NCBI GenBank assembly: GCA_019244045.1
Contig: JAFATF010000670.1
Span: forward strand, 1-48,147
Reading direction: 5' to 3'
Length of the DNA stretch: 48,147 nucleotides
Origin: Acidobacteriota bacterium
GTDB lineage: Bacteria > Acidobacteriota > Terriglobia > Terriglobales > Acidobacteriaceae
How positions within the stretch are numbered: position 1 is the stretch's first letter; the number at the start of each line of letters is the position of its first letter. The notes beneath the pieces were generated by a model. It made no database searches and had not been told where the DNA came from. It worked only from the letters and a program-made list of their open reading frames with translations. The position numbers and the translations under genes are program-made. Below, in pieces: positions 8,735 to 16,958 of the stretch.

Positions 8735-11674
8735 GTGTTCGCGCAGGGACGGCGACCCACCTCAGCGCATTTGACTATTGGTCATCGCGAGATGTCTTAC
8801 TTTGCGATAAGCGCAATCGCACGGAACTGGCAGCGGCTCAAAAGAGTGCTTGGGGCCGCACTACGCCCGCGTGCGGCGAGATCAGGGGCTGCAGGATATG
8901 CCCGATTTGCTTCCGACCGATCAGAAACGGACACTGATCATGGGGCGGAGCGCAAGGCTGGGATCTTATCGAACAACACCGCGACCATAGCTGCGGTTCG
9001 CGAACCCATCAGACCTGGATTCGCGCAGTCCCTCGGCTGCGGACAAATACTTGTGGGCCGTTTCCGAATTGTTCGTTTCATCAACAGTGGTGGTATGGGG
9101 GAGGTCTACGAGGCCTGGGATTCGGAACTCGGCGAGCGGGTCGCGCTCAAAACCATTCGACCGGAAATAGCTTCTTTTCCGCCGGTGATCGAGCGATTTA
9201 AGCAGGAAGTCCGGCAAGCCCGCGGCGTTTCGCATGTTAACGTCTGCCGGGTGTATGAAATGTTCAGCCACGTGCAGGATTCGGGCGATCACGTCTGGTT
9301 TCTTACGATGGAATTGCTCGCCGGCCGAACCCTAAGCGAGTATCTCTCCCAACATGCTCCAATGTCGGCCAAACAGGCACTGAACGTGATCGAGCAGATG
9401 GTGTCCGGACTCGCCGCTGCCCACGAACATGGAGTGGTGCACGGAGACTTCAAGAGCAGCAATGTCATGTTGGTCGACGGGCCAGCAGGCAAGACCCGTG
9501 TTGTAGTAACTGATTTCGGGTTGTCATTCAAAGGCCTGGCTGGTCGAGGCACGCGGTCAGAACAATGCAAAGTGGGTACACCACGCTACATGGCTCCGGA
9601 GCAGCTTGAAGGCAAGGAGGTGGGCTTCGCGGCGGACCAGTATGCTCTCGGTGTGGTGATTTGTGAGATGCTCACGGGAGTCTGTCCACTGCCCACGGGC
9701 GCATCATTCGACCGCAGCCAGGATCTGGCATGGGCGCATATCGTGAACGCCCGGTGGGAGCAGGTGGTTCGCAGATGCCTGCAAGTCCGGCCCGAAGATC
9801 GTTTTCCCAATATACGAGATATTACATCCGTTTTGACCCGAGGTCGGCGGCGTGGGATTCCCTGGGCGATGGCAGCCGCCGTTCTATCCAGCATTGCGCT
9901 TTTTGTAGCACTGGAATCCGGGCAAAGCGGAGAGTTTGTAGAAGCGGCAGCGCAACTCACACCGGATACAGACCTCACGAGCCGCCCCAGTCTCGCGCGT
10001 GACGGCCGAATCATTGCGTACAGCTCCGATCGCGCAGAATCCGGCAATCTTGACATTTGGGTGCAGCATCTGCCCGTGGGGACTCCGACCCGGCTGACGA
10101 CTGATCCGGCCGAAGATGTCGACCCTAATATCGCGCCCGATGGCAGTGCTGTCGTCTTCCGTTCTGAACGGGCGGGAGGAGGCATTTACATCATCGACAT
10201 TGGCGGCGGACGGGAACGTCTCCTAGCCCCGGACGGACGCAACCCTCGTTTCTCGCCGGATGGGCGCTCGGTTGCGTACTGGGTTGGAGATAACGATAGC
10301 ACCATCGCATCAGGAAAAGTCTTCCTCTTGTCCTTAGCCAATCGTGTTTCCACTCGTCTGCTTTCCGACTTCACCGACGCGCGCTATCCCGTCTGGAGCT
10401 CCGACGGCTCGCACATCCTCTTTAGCGGATGTAGGGCGCTTAACCAACCCCTGCCGGGGTGTTCAGAGTGGTGGGTCGCCACCCGAGATGGCAAAACCAT
10501 CAACGATACCGGCACGCTTGCATTGCTGCGCAAGCACAACATCCAGCTGGTGGACCTCATTGGTGGCTGGTACGGAGACAAGGTTCTGTTTAGCGGAAGA
10601 CAGCAGTCCACTACTAGCCTATGGGAGGTCACTATTCCACTGAGAAGCCTGCGGGCAACGGGAATCCCCCGTCCGATAACGTCGGGAGAGCCCCGTGCCG
10701 TTGCCCCCTGTCTGGCGAATAGTGGAAGCATTGCTTTTGAACGTCTAACATCCGCGCTTCACGTCTGGCGAATCGAACACTCATCCGATCCTGGCAAGGC
10801 GCTGGCCAGCAAGCTGACGCACGACCCTACCTTCGATGTCTCACCCGATATCTCAAGCAACGGACAATGGCTCGTGTTTGCCAGGGGCTATCAAGGCCAT
10901 CGCGACCTGTGGGTCCGAAACATGATCTCCGGAAAAGAAGCTTTATTCTACGCAGCTCCAGGAGATAAGCTCTCACCCATTATCGATAATTCCGGCACCG
11001 TTGTTGTTCTCGAGACTCGCGAAAAGGAAGTTCCCAGCCTGTTCATCATGGTCCGTGATCAGTTTACCCGTACACTAGGGGCACGATGCAGTAACCCGAC
11101 CGGCTGGTTCGATGAGACCCACTCTGTTTTTTGCCGCCAAGGTGTACCTTCGGTGATCGCGCTGGTTAATGTCGACACGGCAAAAGTCACCACAGTACTT
11201 GAAAAGGCCAACCAGTCCTTGAGCGAAGCAACTTGGTCGCCTCGCAGCCAGTATCTGCTGTTTACTGCTTCGCCGGACGGCGTGAGCAAACGAATCTTCG
11301 CGGTGCTATTCCCGAAATCCGAACGCCAGCCCAAAGGGCAGTGGATTCCCTTAACGCCTAAGGCCGAGTTTAATGACCGACCTCGGTGGTCGGGTGACGG
11401 GAAAACCGTATTTTACCTTTCGAGACGCGATGGGTTCTCCTGCGTGTGGGGCCAGCACTTCGATTCGCAATCGGGGCGAGCAATCGGGGTACCTTTTGCC
11501 GTCATGCACTTTCACGACCCTCGATTTTCTCCTCACGTTGTACTGGATCGTGCATTTAACCTTTCCGTTGCCGGAGATTCCGTTTACCTGAACATAGGAG
11601 AAATCAATACCAGTGTCTGGGTCGGTCGACTCAGGCAGCCTAGCCTTCTTTCCGCCCTTCGCGATTTCCGCTAA
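8735..11674 (+). CDS. Membrane Ser/Thr protein kinase fused to a PD40/TolB-like beta-propeller
   Basis: About 979 aa from GTG 8735; an in-frame ATG at 8792 is an alternative start, and neither has a strong ribosome site. Kinase domain about 108-370: Gly loop NSGGMGEV (117-124), VALK with Lys139, catalytic loop HGDFKSSNVML (Asp238; HGD replaces the usual HRD), DFG at 260-262, and APE at 287-289. One TM helix follows (about 375-393). The C-terminal 580 residues are PD40/TolB-like propeller blades (ARDGRIIAYSSDR, APDGSAVVFRSER, FSPDGRSVAYW, SSDGSHILFSG, SGDGKTVFYLS). Known: this architecture is common in Acidobacteriota kinases. Inferred: extracytoplasmic sensing or binding by the propeller; no partner gene is evident. 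Confidence 0.93.
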   Translation: MFAQGRRPTSAHLTIGHREMSYFAISAIARNWQRLKRVLGAALRPRAARSGAAGYARFASDRSETDTDHGAERKAGILSNNTATIAAVREPIRPGFAQSLGCGQILVGRFRIVRFINSGGMGEVYEAWDSELGERVALKTIRPEIASFPPVIERFKQEVRQARGVSHVNVCRVYEMFSHVQDSGDHVWFLTMELLAGRTLSEYLSQHAPMSAKQALNVIEQMVSGLAAAHEHGVVHGDFKSSNVMLVDGPAGKTRVVVTDFGLSFKGLAGRGTRSEQCKVGTPRYMAPEQLEGKEVGFAADQYALGVVICEMLTGVCPLPTGASFDRSQDLAWAHIVNARWEQVVRRCLQVRPEDRFPNIRDITSVLTRGRRRGIPWAMAAAVLSSIALFVALESGQSGEFVEAAAQLTPDTDLTSRPSLARDGRIIAYSSDRAESGNLDIWVQHLPVGTPTRLTTDPAEDVDPNIAPDGSAVVFRSERAGGGIYIIDIGGGRERLLAPDGRNPRFSPDGRSVAYWVGDNDSTIASGKVFLLSLANRVSTRLLSDFTDARYPVWSSDGSHILFSGCRALNQPLPGCSEWWVATRDGKTINDTGTLALLRKHNIQLVDLIGGWYGDKVLFSGRQQSTTSLWEVTIPLRSLRATGIPRPITSGEPRAVAPCLANSGSIAFERLTSALHVWRIEHSSDPGKALASKLTHDPTFDVSPDISSNGQWLVFARGYQGHRDLWVRNMISGKEALFYAAPGDKLSPIIDNSGTVVVLETREKEVPSLFIMVRDQFTRTLGARCSNPTGWFDETHSVFCRQGVPSVIALVNVDTAKVTTVLEKANQSLSEATWSPRSQYLLFTASPDGVSKRIFAVLFPKSERQPKGQWIPLTPKAEFNDRPRWSGDGKTVFYLSRRDGFSCVWGQHFDSQSGRAIGVPFAVMHFHDPRFSPHVVLDRAFNLSVAGDSVYLNIGEINTSVWVGRLRQPSLLSALRDFR

Positions 11675-11675
11675 T

Positions 11676-11704
11676 TTGTCTTGCGAAGAATGTTCCTGTA
11701 TAGT
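11676..11704 (+). promoter_or_regulatory. Candidate promoter for the small-protein/radical-SAM pair
   Basis: TTGTCT (11676-11681), 17-base spacer, TATAGT (11699-11704), starting two bases after the kinase stop. The predicted start near 11711 leaves only about 14 bases before the ATG at 11725, enough for the GGGGAGGCGGGG ribosome site. It would separate this pair from kinase transcription. Confidence 0.4.
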
Positions 11705-11724
11705 GCCCCGCGGGGAGGCGGGGT

Positions 11725-11946
11725 ATGCCTGAAAAATCGTCTGCCGGTAAGAAGCGTCGGGGACGGAGACGCGGTGGTGTACGTGCACTTCGCGTACCCA
11801 TCAAGAGATCCGCGAAGATTACCAGCCGAGATGTCGAACGGGCCATCGAGGAAAAGCTAGCCTCAACCAGAACGGATGTCTTTGGCCACAACGATACTTT
11901 GGTCATCGTAGTCGAGCAGCAGGGGCATAGAGGAGATGCGGAGTAG
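11725..11946 (+). CDS. 73-aa basic protein encoded directly upstream of a B12-radical SAM enzyme
   Basis: The ATG follows a strong GGGGAGG ribosome site. The first third is very basic (GKKRRGRRRGG), followed by VPIKRSAKITSRDVERAIEE, probably helical, and a hydrophobic strand DTLVIVVEQQ near the C-terminus. No known domain is recognised. It lies 29 bases before the radical SAM gene and is probably co-transcribed. The pairing of a short protein with a radical SAM enzyme that ends in a possible winged-helix module invites a substrate or precursor hypothesis. However, it lacks an obvious leader/core boundary, double-Gly site or Cys-rich core, so it could equally be a partner subunit or unrelated nucleic-acid-binding protein. 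Confidence 0.65.
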   Translation: MPEKSSAGKKRRGRRRGGVRALRVPIKRSAKITSRDVERAIEEKLASTRTDVFGHNDTLVIVVEQQGHRGDAE

Positions 11947-11975
11947 CACGTCGGCGGGCCAGAGGAGGCATCCTC

Positions 11976-14081
11976 ATGTCGATATGCCTAGTGAGCGCGC
12001 CGACAGTGGCTGAATTTGCCGATCCGGAAGAGATTGGCAGCGAGGCCGTCCAAGACACAGCCAAAGATCCACAACTGGGTATCCTGAGCCTGGCTGCCGT
12101 GCTTGAGCGCCGCGGCGAAGAAGTACGTTTGGTCGATCTCAATCGCGCATACATCAATCATGTGCATTCTGGTGCCGCCTCGAATGGCAACGACTTTTCC
12201 GACGTCGCGGCCCACCTGATTGTCGCCGGCAATTCTGAAGTTTACGGCTTCTCGACGATCTGCAGCAGTTACCCCTTAACCCTTCGAATCGCCAAAGCTG
12301 TCAAGGCACTGCACCCGCAAGCAACCATTCTGCTCGGTGGCCCACAAGCCTCCGTAGTCGATCTTGAGACCCTGGCAGCATTTCCCTTCGTCGACCTGGT
12401 GCTGCGAGGGGAATCCGAGCACACCCTTCCCCTGTTGCTTGCCGAACTCCGAGGTGCACGAAGGCTTGACCAGATAGCGGGGTTGACCTACCGAGTTGGG
12501 GTGCAGCCCATACGAAACCCTAACGCGCCCGTGATCGCAGATCTGGATGCTCTGCCATTTCCCGCCTATCACCTGAGCCAATACCTGCAGAACAGCGGCC
12601 GAGCCTCGCTCGAGCTCGGACGCGGTTGCCCGTTTGCCTGCACCTTCTGCTCAACCAACGATTTTTTTCGGCGTCGGTTCCGGCTACGTTCTCCCCAGCG
12701 CGTGCTGCAGGACATGAGGGCCATTGCACTGAATTACTCTATTCGTCACTTTGAACTTGTTCACGATATGTTCACCGTCGACCGGCACCGCGTGCTGGCG
12801 TTCTGTGAGGCGATGATTTCGTCCAACGAGGGCTTCACCTGGTCATGCAGTGCCCGGACCGATTGCATTGATGAACGGCTGCTCGAGCTTATGGCCAGAG
12901 CGGGCTGTAGCGGCATTTTTTACGGGGTCGAAGTGGGCTCGACCAAAATGCAGAAGATCATCGATAAGCATCTCGACATCGAGCGTGCTCGCGAGATCAT
13001 CGAGGCAACCGAAAAGGTAGGCATGGCTAGTACGGTTTCTCTCATCTGCGGCTTTCCAGAGGAAACCTGGGATGACATCCGGCAAAGCCTCGATATATTC
13101 ATGCGCTCGGCTGGTTGCCCGCGATCTCACCCGCAAGTTAATCTTCTCGCGCCGCTCGCCGCAACCCCTCTTCTTGCCCGGCACAACAATGACCTGGTGA
13201 TTGAAGAGCTATGCTCGTGTGTTTCGCACCAAGCTGCTCGGCAGGATCTCGCAGATATCGAGATGATCCTCGCACACCCAGCAATCTTTCCGAACTTCTA
13301 TGTCATTCGAACGCCTTTCCTCGAAAGGGATCGTCTGCTAGAACTGCGAGAATTTACATTGATGGGTTTAGCCCGTTTCCGCTGGTTGCTGGTGGCGATC
13401 GACCAGGGCACATCCGGTCTCCTCGATTTTTTCTTTGCCTGGCAAGAACATCGGAGTCGCATCCGCCCTGCGCTGACCCGGTCTGATGTGCGGCAGTATT
13501 ATCGGACAAACGAGTTTTGCCATGACTTTACATCGTTCGTCGGCAGACAATGCGAAAGGACGCCAGCTATCCAAGCGCTGCTCGAGTACCAAAATGCGCT
13601 AGTTCACAGCTTGGCGGCCGAGTACCCAGTCGTCCCCTCTTCCGACCTCCTTCTCTGTACCGATACGACTGACCCGGCATCGATCCCGGTCAGGTGCGAG
13701 CGTGTCGAGATTTTAGAGCTGACCCAGGAAATCCAGGGCGTAATCGACGCATTAAAGTCCCGCAAGGCGCCAATTCCTTCTCGGGGACGGTATTTTTACC
13801 TTACCCGGCCAGTTTCGAGCACGAGCACGCGTCTTGAGCGGATTTCTGACTGGATGGCATATCTTCTCCGCCTGTGCAATGGTAGGAATACTCTCGCCAA
13901 GGTGATCCATCAGTTTGCCCTGCAAATTCCTGAAGTTCAGAAATCGCTGCGTGCCTATGTGTGTCTGCGTCTGCTGCGCGCAGCGCAATGTCAGAAAACG
14001 GTCGACGTTTACCGCCAGGCAGGCGTTGGCACAGCAAAGAGTCGCCCGAGGCTAACGATTCGTCCCGCGGCGCGCGGGTAG
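11976..14081 (+). CDS. B12-binding-domain radical SAM enzyme with a PqqD-like C-terminal tail
   Basis: 701 aa. The N-terminal part (about 1-155) is a Rossmann-like cobalamin-binding domain with LGILSLAAVLERRGEEVRLV, ILLGGPQAS and LVLRGESEHTLPLLL. The radical SAM core starts near 205 and carries the 4Fe-4S motif C218-x3-C222-x2-C225 (RGCPFACTFC). TIM-barrel segments follow: GIFYGVEVGSTKMQ and VSLICGFPEETWDDI. Residues about 400-600 are unassigned. The tail (about 625-685), with YLLRLCNGRNTLAKVIHQFA and LRLLRAAQ, resembles PqqD-type winged-helix modules that bind peptide substrates; this is a weak pattern match. The class includes methyltransferases and ring-forming enzymes. The substrate is unknown; the 73-aa protein just upstream is the nearest candidate. 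Confidence 0.88.
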   Translation: MSICLVSAPTVAEFADPEEIGSEAVQDTAKDPQLGILSLAAVLERRGEEVRLVDLNRAYINHVHSGAASNGNDFSDVAAHLIVAGNSEVYGFSTICSSYPLTLRIAKAVKALHPQATILLGGPQASVVDLETLAAFPFVDLVLRGESEHTLPLLLAELRGARRLDQIAGLTYRVGVQPIRNPNAPVIADLDALPFPAYHLSQYLQNSGRASLELGRGCPFACTFCSTNDFFRRRFRLRSPQRVLQDMRAIALNYSIRHFELVHDMFTVDRHRVLAFCEAMISSNEGFTWSCSARTDCIDERLLELMARAGCSGIFYGVEVGSTKMQKIIDKHLDIERAREIIEATEKVGMASTVSLICGFPEETWDDIRQSLDIFMRSAGCPRSHPQVNLLAPLAATPLLARHNNDLVIEELCSCVSHQAARQDLADIEMILAHPAIFPNFYVIRTPFLERDRLLELREFTLMGLARFRWLLVAIDQGTSGLLDFFFAWQEHRSRIRPALTRSDVRQYYRTNEFCHDFTSFVGRQCERTPAIQALLEYQNALVHSLAAEYPVVPSSDLLLCTDTTDPASIPVRCERVEILELTQEIQGVIDALKSRKAPIPSRGRYFYLTRPVSSTSTRLERISDWMAYLLRLCNGRNTLAKVIHQFALQIPEVQKSLRAYVCLRLLRAAQCQKTVDVYRQAGVGTAKSRPRLTIRPAARG

Positions 14082-14566
14082 TGATGGTCCAAAGCTTCTT
14101 CACGAAAGTGCCGCAGTTTGGGATTCCGCCGACGTCAGGCTCGCCTAACAACACCACCAAAATGGGCGCACCGCCGGCGATAAACCACCTCGGCTGCCAC
14201 TCCGCTCACTGATTTGCCCTCCTGCCTTGTTACGACGGTGCCTTCAGGGCCAGTGCCAACGCCGGCTGTCACTTACGGCAAGAATCCTACCAATCCAGCA
14301 GAGTGTAACCATTTGATGCCAAAGGTGAAAAGAACAAAAGAACACCCGTCGGCAGAGCGTCGTCTAACGGAAACAAGGGGATCGTCAGCCAGTCATCCGG
14401 GCACCCGTGAAGCTGCCCCGATTACCCACCGCCTAAGCCGGAGCCTCTGACACTGCTTGTATCTGTAAGTCATAAAAGACCTTAGCGGAGATTACCTTGG
14501 TAACCTTGCCCACCCGCCCATGAGAGCAGATGATGCGCAAGACTTTCGATTTTTTACTCCCCGACG
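14082..14566. other. Spacer with no supported gene
   Basis: A frame at 14214-14450 has no domain, no ribosome site and low-complexity Pro/Ser/Thr composition, so it is not called. A short inverted repeat TTACC-TT-GGTAA lies near 14488-14500; no confident promoter was found for the PilZ gene downstream. Confidence 0.35.
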
Positions 14567-14574
14567 AAAGGAGG
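14567..14574 (+). promoter_or_regulatory. Strong ribosome binding site that supports a TTG start
   Basis: AAAGGAGG ends 5 bases before the TTG at 14580. Nothing comparable precedes the in-frame ATG at 14691, so this site decides the start of the PilZ protein. Confidence 0.6.
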
Positions 14575-14579
14575 CGTAG

Positions 14580-15386
14580 TTGCCAGAGCAGGGCGAGGCA
14601 CCCGCTTCCGGGCGGGTGCCATTGCTCTTTGCTGGAGAAAACATCTCAGACAAAGCTCAAAGGCTCCGGCTTTCGGCTAAATGGCAAGGTATGCAATTCC
14701 TAATTATTACCCTCGATTCGGTCGCCGAAAGCATCTTCCGCCGCATAGCGCCTCAAGTGAGCGCGACTGTGGATTTCCGGGGCGATGCGAAAACCGGTTC
14801 TGCTGCGCTGGAGCAGAAAAGATTCGACGTGGTAGTGATCGACTGTGATGATGTTTATCGAGGGAACTGGCTTCTGCAAACAGTGCGCAAGACACGTCCC
14901 AATAAGAGCTCAGTGGTCATAGCCATCGTCGACGGGGCAACGCAGGTCGTCGATGCTCTGGATCAAGGCGCGAACTTCGTGATTGCCAAACCGCTTTTCT
15001 TTGAACGGGTGCGCTCCGAGATTCGCCACGTCTGCACAATGCTGGCGGCCGGCCAGCGGAGCGACAGACGACATGTTGTACGCTTGCCGGTGTATATCAC
15101 CTTTGGACAGGTACTCGAACGCCGGGCAGAAGCGGTTAACTTGAGTCTAGGCGGAATGGGGGTGCGTGTTTCCCAGCCTATTGATGAGGACGAAATCATT
15201 CACGTGCGATTCTCCTTGCCCGGGTGCAATAAGCCTGTGCGGGCGCGCGGCGAGCTTGTTTGGTCTGACCGCGAAGGCAACGCCGGCATCAAGTTTATTG
15301 CCGTACATCAGGACGATATGACCCTGCTGAGTCGCTGGCTTGAGCATGCTGCCCTTGGTGTCAATAGTGAGTTGACGAAGCAGTAG
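14580..15386 (+). CDS. Receiver-like domain plus PilZ (c-di-GMP-binding) protein
   Basis: 268 aa from a TTG with a near-perfect ribosome site; an ATG at 14691 would remove 37 residues that have no clear fold. Residues about 38-158 look like a receiver-type fold (QFLIITLDSV, then FDVVVIDCDD, then VVIAIVDGA, then GANFVIAKPL, which supplies the conserved Lys-Pro). The acidic pocket of a true receiver is not obvious. Residues about 160-258 form a PilZ domain with RHVVR (RxxxR) and NLSLGGMG ((D/N)xSxxG), both c-di-GMP-binding motifs, and a GELVWSD / AGIKF strand pair. Known: PilZ proteins are c-di-GMP effectors, often linked to polysaccharide or motility. It is a single gene about 3 kb before the EPS locus. 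Confidence 0.87.
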   Translation: MPEQGEAPASGRVPLLFAGENISDKAQRLRLSAKWQGMQFLIITLDSVAESIFRRIAPQVSATVDFRGDAKTGSAALEQKRFDVVVIDCDDVYRGNWLLQTVRKTRPNKSSVVIAIVDGATQVVDALDQGANFVIAKPLFFERVRSEIRHVCTMLAAGQRSDRRHVVRLPVYITFGQVLERRAEAVNLSLGGMGVRVSQPIDEDEIIHVRFSLPGCNKPVRARGELVWSDREGNAGIKFIAVHQDDMTLLSRWLEHAALGVNSELTKQ

Positions 15387-15541
15387 TCTCATGACAATCG
15401 CGCAACATTACTGCAGATTTCACTTTAACAAACTCTGCGTTGGCCTAGCAACAAACCGCGCAAAGCAGCGAAGAGATTCCCAAGTGTAGCCCCAGTTGTA
15501 AACTTTTTTCCACAGCAACTTCGGAGAGCATAAGTTGCACA

Positions 15542-15913
15542 TCACGGAATTTTTGCCTGAGTCTCTCCCGAATACTTGCTCTCTCGGTTGTTTTGATCGA
15601 CGGCCGTAACCACATAGAAGTAAGTTGTCCCATTATTCACAATGTCATCGGTGTAGCTCAAAGTAGTTATACCTGACGCGATTCTCACATAAGGCCCACC
15701 CTGATTCGTACTCCGATATATGCTGTAGCCTTTAACCATCACGCCGGGCCGCGGAGCCGGGGCATGCCAGGCCAGGACAACGCTGTGAGGCTTTCGCTTT
15801 TGGCAGGCGCCTGCAAAAAATAAGCCCGCGAGAGCGACTATCGCCATAGCCGAAACCAACAGAAATAGGGACTTTCGATCTCTCAAGACATGAACCTTAG
15901 CGTCCGCCCGCAA
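15542..15913 (-). CDS. Exported fibronectin type III domain protein, probable lipoprotein, 123 aa
   Basis: A TTG at 15913 or an in-frame TTG at 15886 could be the start. The N-terminal segment SLFLLVSAMAIVALAGLFFAGAC is a signal peptide ending at a Cys in a suboptimal lipobox (AGA-C). The remainder is one FN3 domain: VVLAWHAPAPRPGVMVKGYS, IYRSTNQGGPYVRIA, SYTDDIVNNGTTYFYVVTAVD and NNRESKYSGE show the usual Trp, Tyr and Asp positions. FN3 domains mediate extracellular binding; the ligand is unknown. The gene is isolated, convergent with the PilZ gene. Confidence 0.75.
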   Translation of the reverse strand: MRADAKVHVLRDRKSLFLLVSAMAIVALAGLFFAGACQKRKPHSVVLAWHAPAPRPGVMVKGYSIYRSTNQGGPYVRIASGITTLSYTDDIVNNGTTYFYVVTAVDQNNRESKYSGETQAKIP

Positions 15914-16940
15914 GACAACACAAAGCTACTTCAGGGTTAGGGCGCTGGGGACGAGGCCTTTGAGCCTCATTTAAGCATGCAGCCGCCTCCCCTCCGCCGT
16001 GCGAGCTGCCGGATGTAGTAACTCCAAGGTCAGCGTGCTTTGGCGAACTCAGGGCACCTGTATTGCATCGGCCACTAATCCTTGAGACCCGGTCGGTATC
16101 GAGTACCTGTTCCCGCTCCGCGAATTCCTTCAATTATCCTTTCTAACATCCAGAGTGGTTTCAGCTGCTGTGCTGTCAATTGCGCGGTCATTGAGGAATC
16201 GCTGAATAGAAACGTCTGAAGTTTGTGCTGCTGTCACGGCGGGCGACCTGATGAAGTCCGGTGAAGATCCGGGTTAGGTTAGGTCGTCTGTTGCATCGCT
16301 CTTATCTGCCTGACCCTGAACGGAGCAGCGGAATTCAGCATAGTATCAGCTTGCAATGCAAATTCGGCAAAGGCCTCCCTTTTATTATCGAAATAAACCG
16401 GGTTGAGCGGATTGCGGTCGACCGGCACTCGGGAACTGCCGCGACTCGCTCGTCCTTGAGCTTAGCAAGACACAAGCACTCTATACTGCTCATTTACTTG
16501 CGCAATAGTTCTGGATGTTGACGGGTCGGGCAAGTAGGTAAACACACGGGTTGGTGGCTACCGAGCAGGGAAACCTATCTCACAGGGCAACCTAGTTGGG
16601 CTGTTCCCGAGGTGGATCCTCGTTGCCTTGTTGCGCGCGATTGCGGTGCCCATGGTGGCTGCTCTTAGACCGCGGGTAAAGTAACGCTCCAGCCGACCCG
16701 CTGAGCAACGTCCCCACTTAGGCGACAAAACAAGCGTGCGCAGTGCCGGAATCACCGCGACTCACTTTGGCAGCCAAGTCTTACTCCTGCATACTGCGAG
16801 CAGGTGGCTTCTGAGCGGACAGAAAGCGGAGGCGTGGCAAGAACAGATGAGCGTCAACCCGTCGCGCACATAGCCTATACAGGTTGGCAGCGAAACCGAA
16901 AAAGTTGCTACATCTGAGGTGCTACGCAGCCTTCAAGAAA
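15914..16940. other. One-kilobase spacer with no supported gene
   Basis: No open frame here has a recognised domain or ribosome binding site. I searched by eye for cobalamin and c-di-GMP riboswitch cores and for tRNA arms and saw none. The function of the stretch is not known. Confidence 0.4.
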
Positions 16941-16958
16941 GTGAATTCGCGAATTCAC
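16941..16958. repeat. 18-base perfect palindrome overlapping the LuxR-type gene stop codon
   Basis: GTGAATTCG is followed directly by its reverse complement CGAATTCAC. The palindrome covers the last codons of the minus-strand regulator, and a TTTCTT stretch follows on that strand. It could be an operator for a dimeric regulator or part of a weak terminator; the lack of a loop favours a protein site. Confidence 0.6.

Noticed and set aside
9586-10185. 199-codon open frame on the minus strand
   Set aside because: It lies wholly within the kinase-propeller gene and has a shadow-like Ser/Arg/Thr composition with no domain.
14214-14450. 78-codon open frame upstream of the PilZ gene
   Set aside because: Pro/Ser/Thr-rich, no ribosome site, no domain, and much of the surrounding spacer is equally open by chance.
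15914-16940. Riboswitch or tRNA in the one-kilobase spacer
   Set aside because: No cobalamin-box, GEMM core or T-arm consensus was found by eye.
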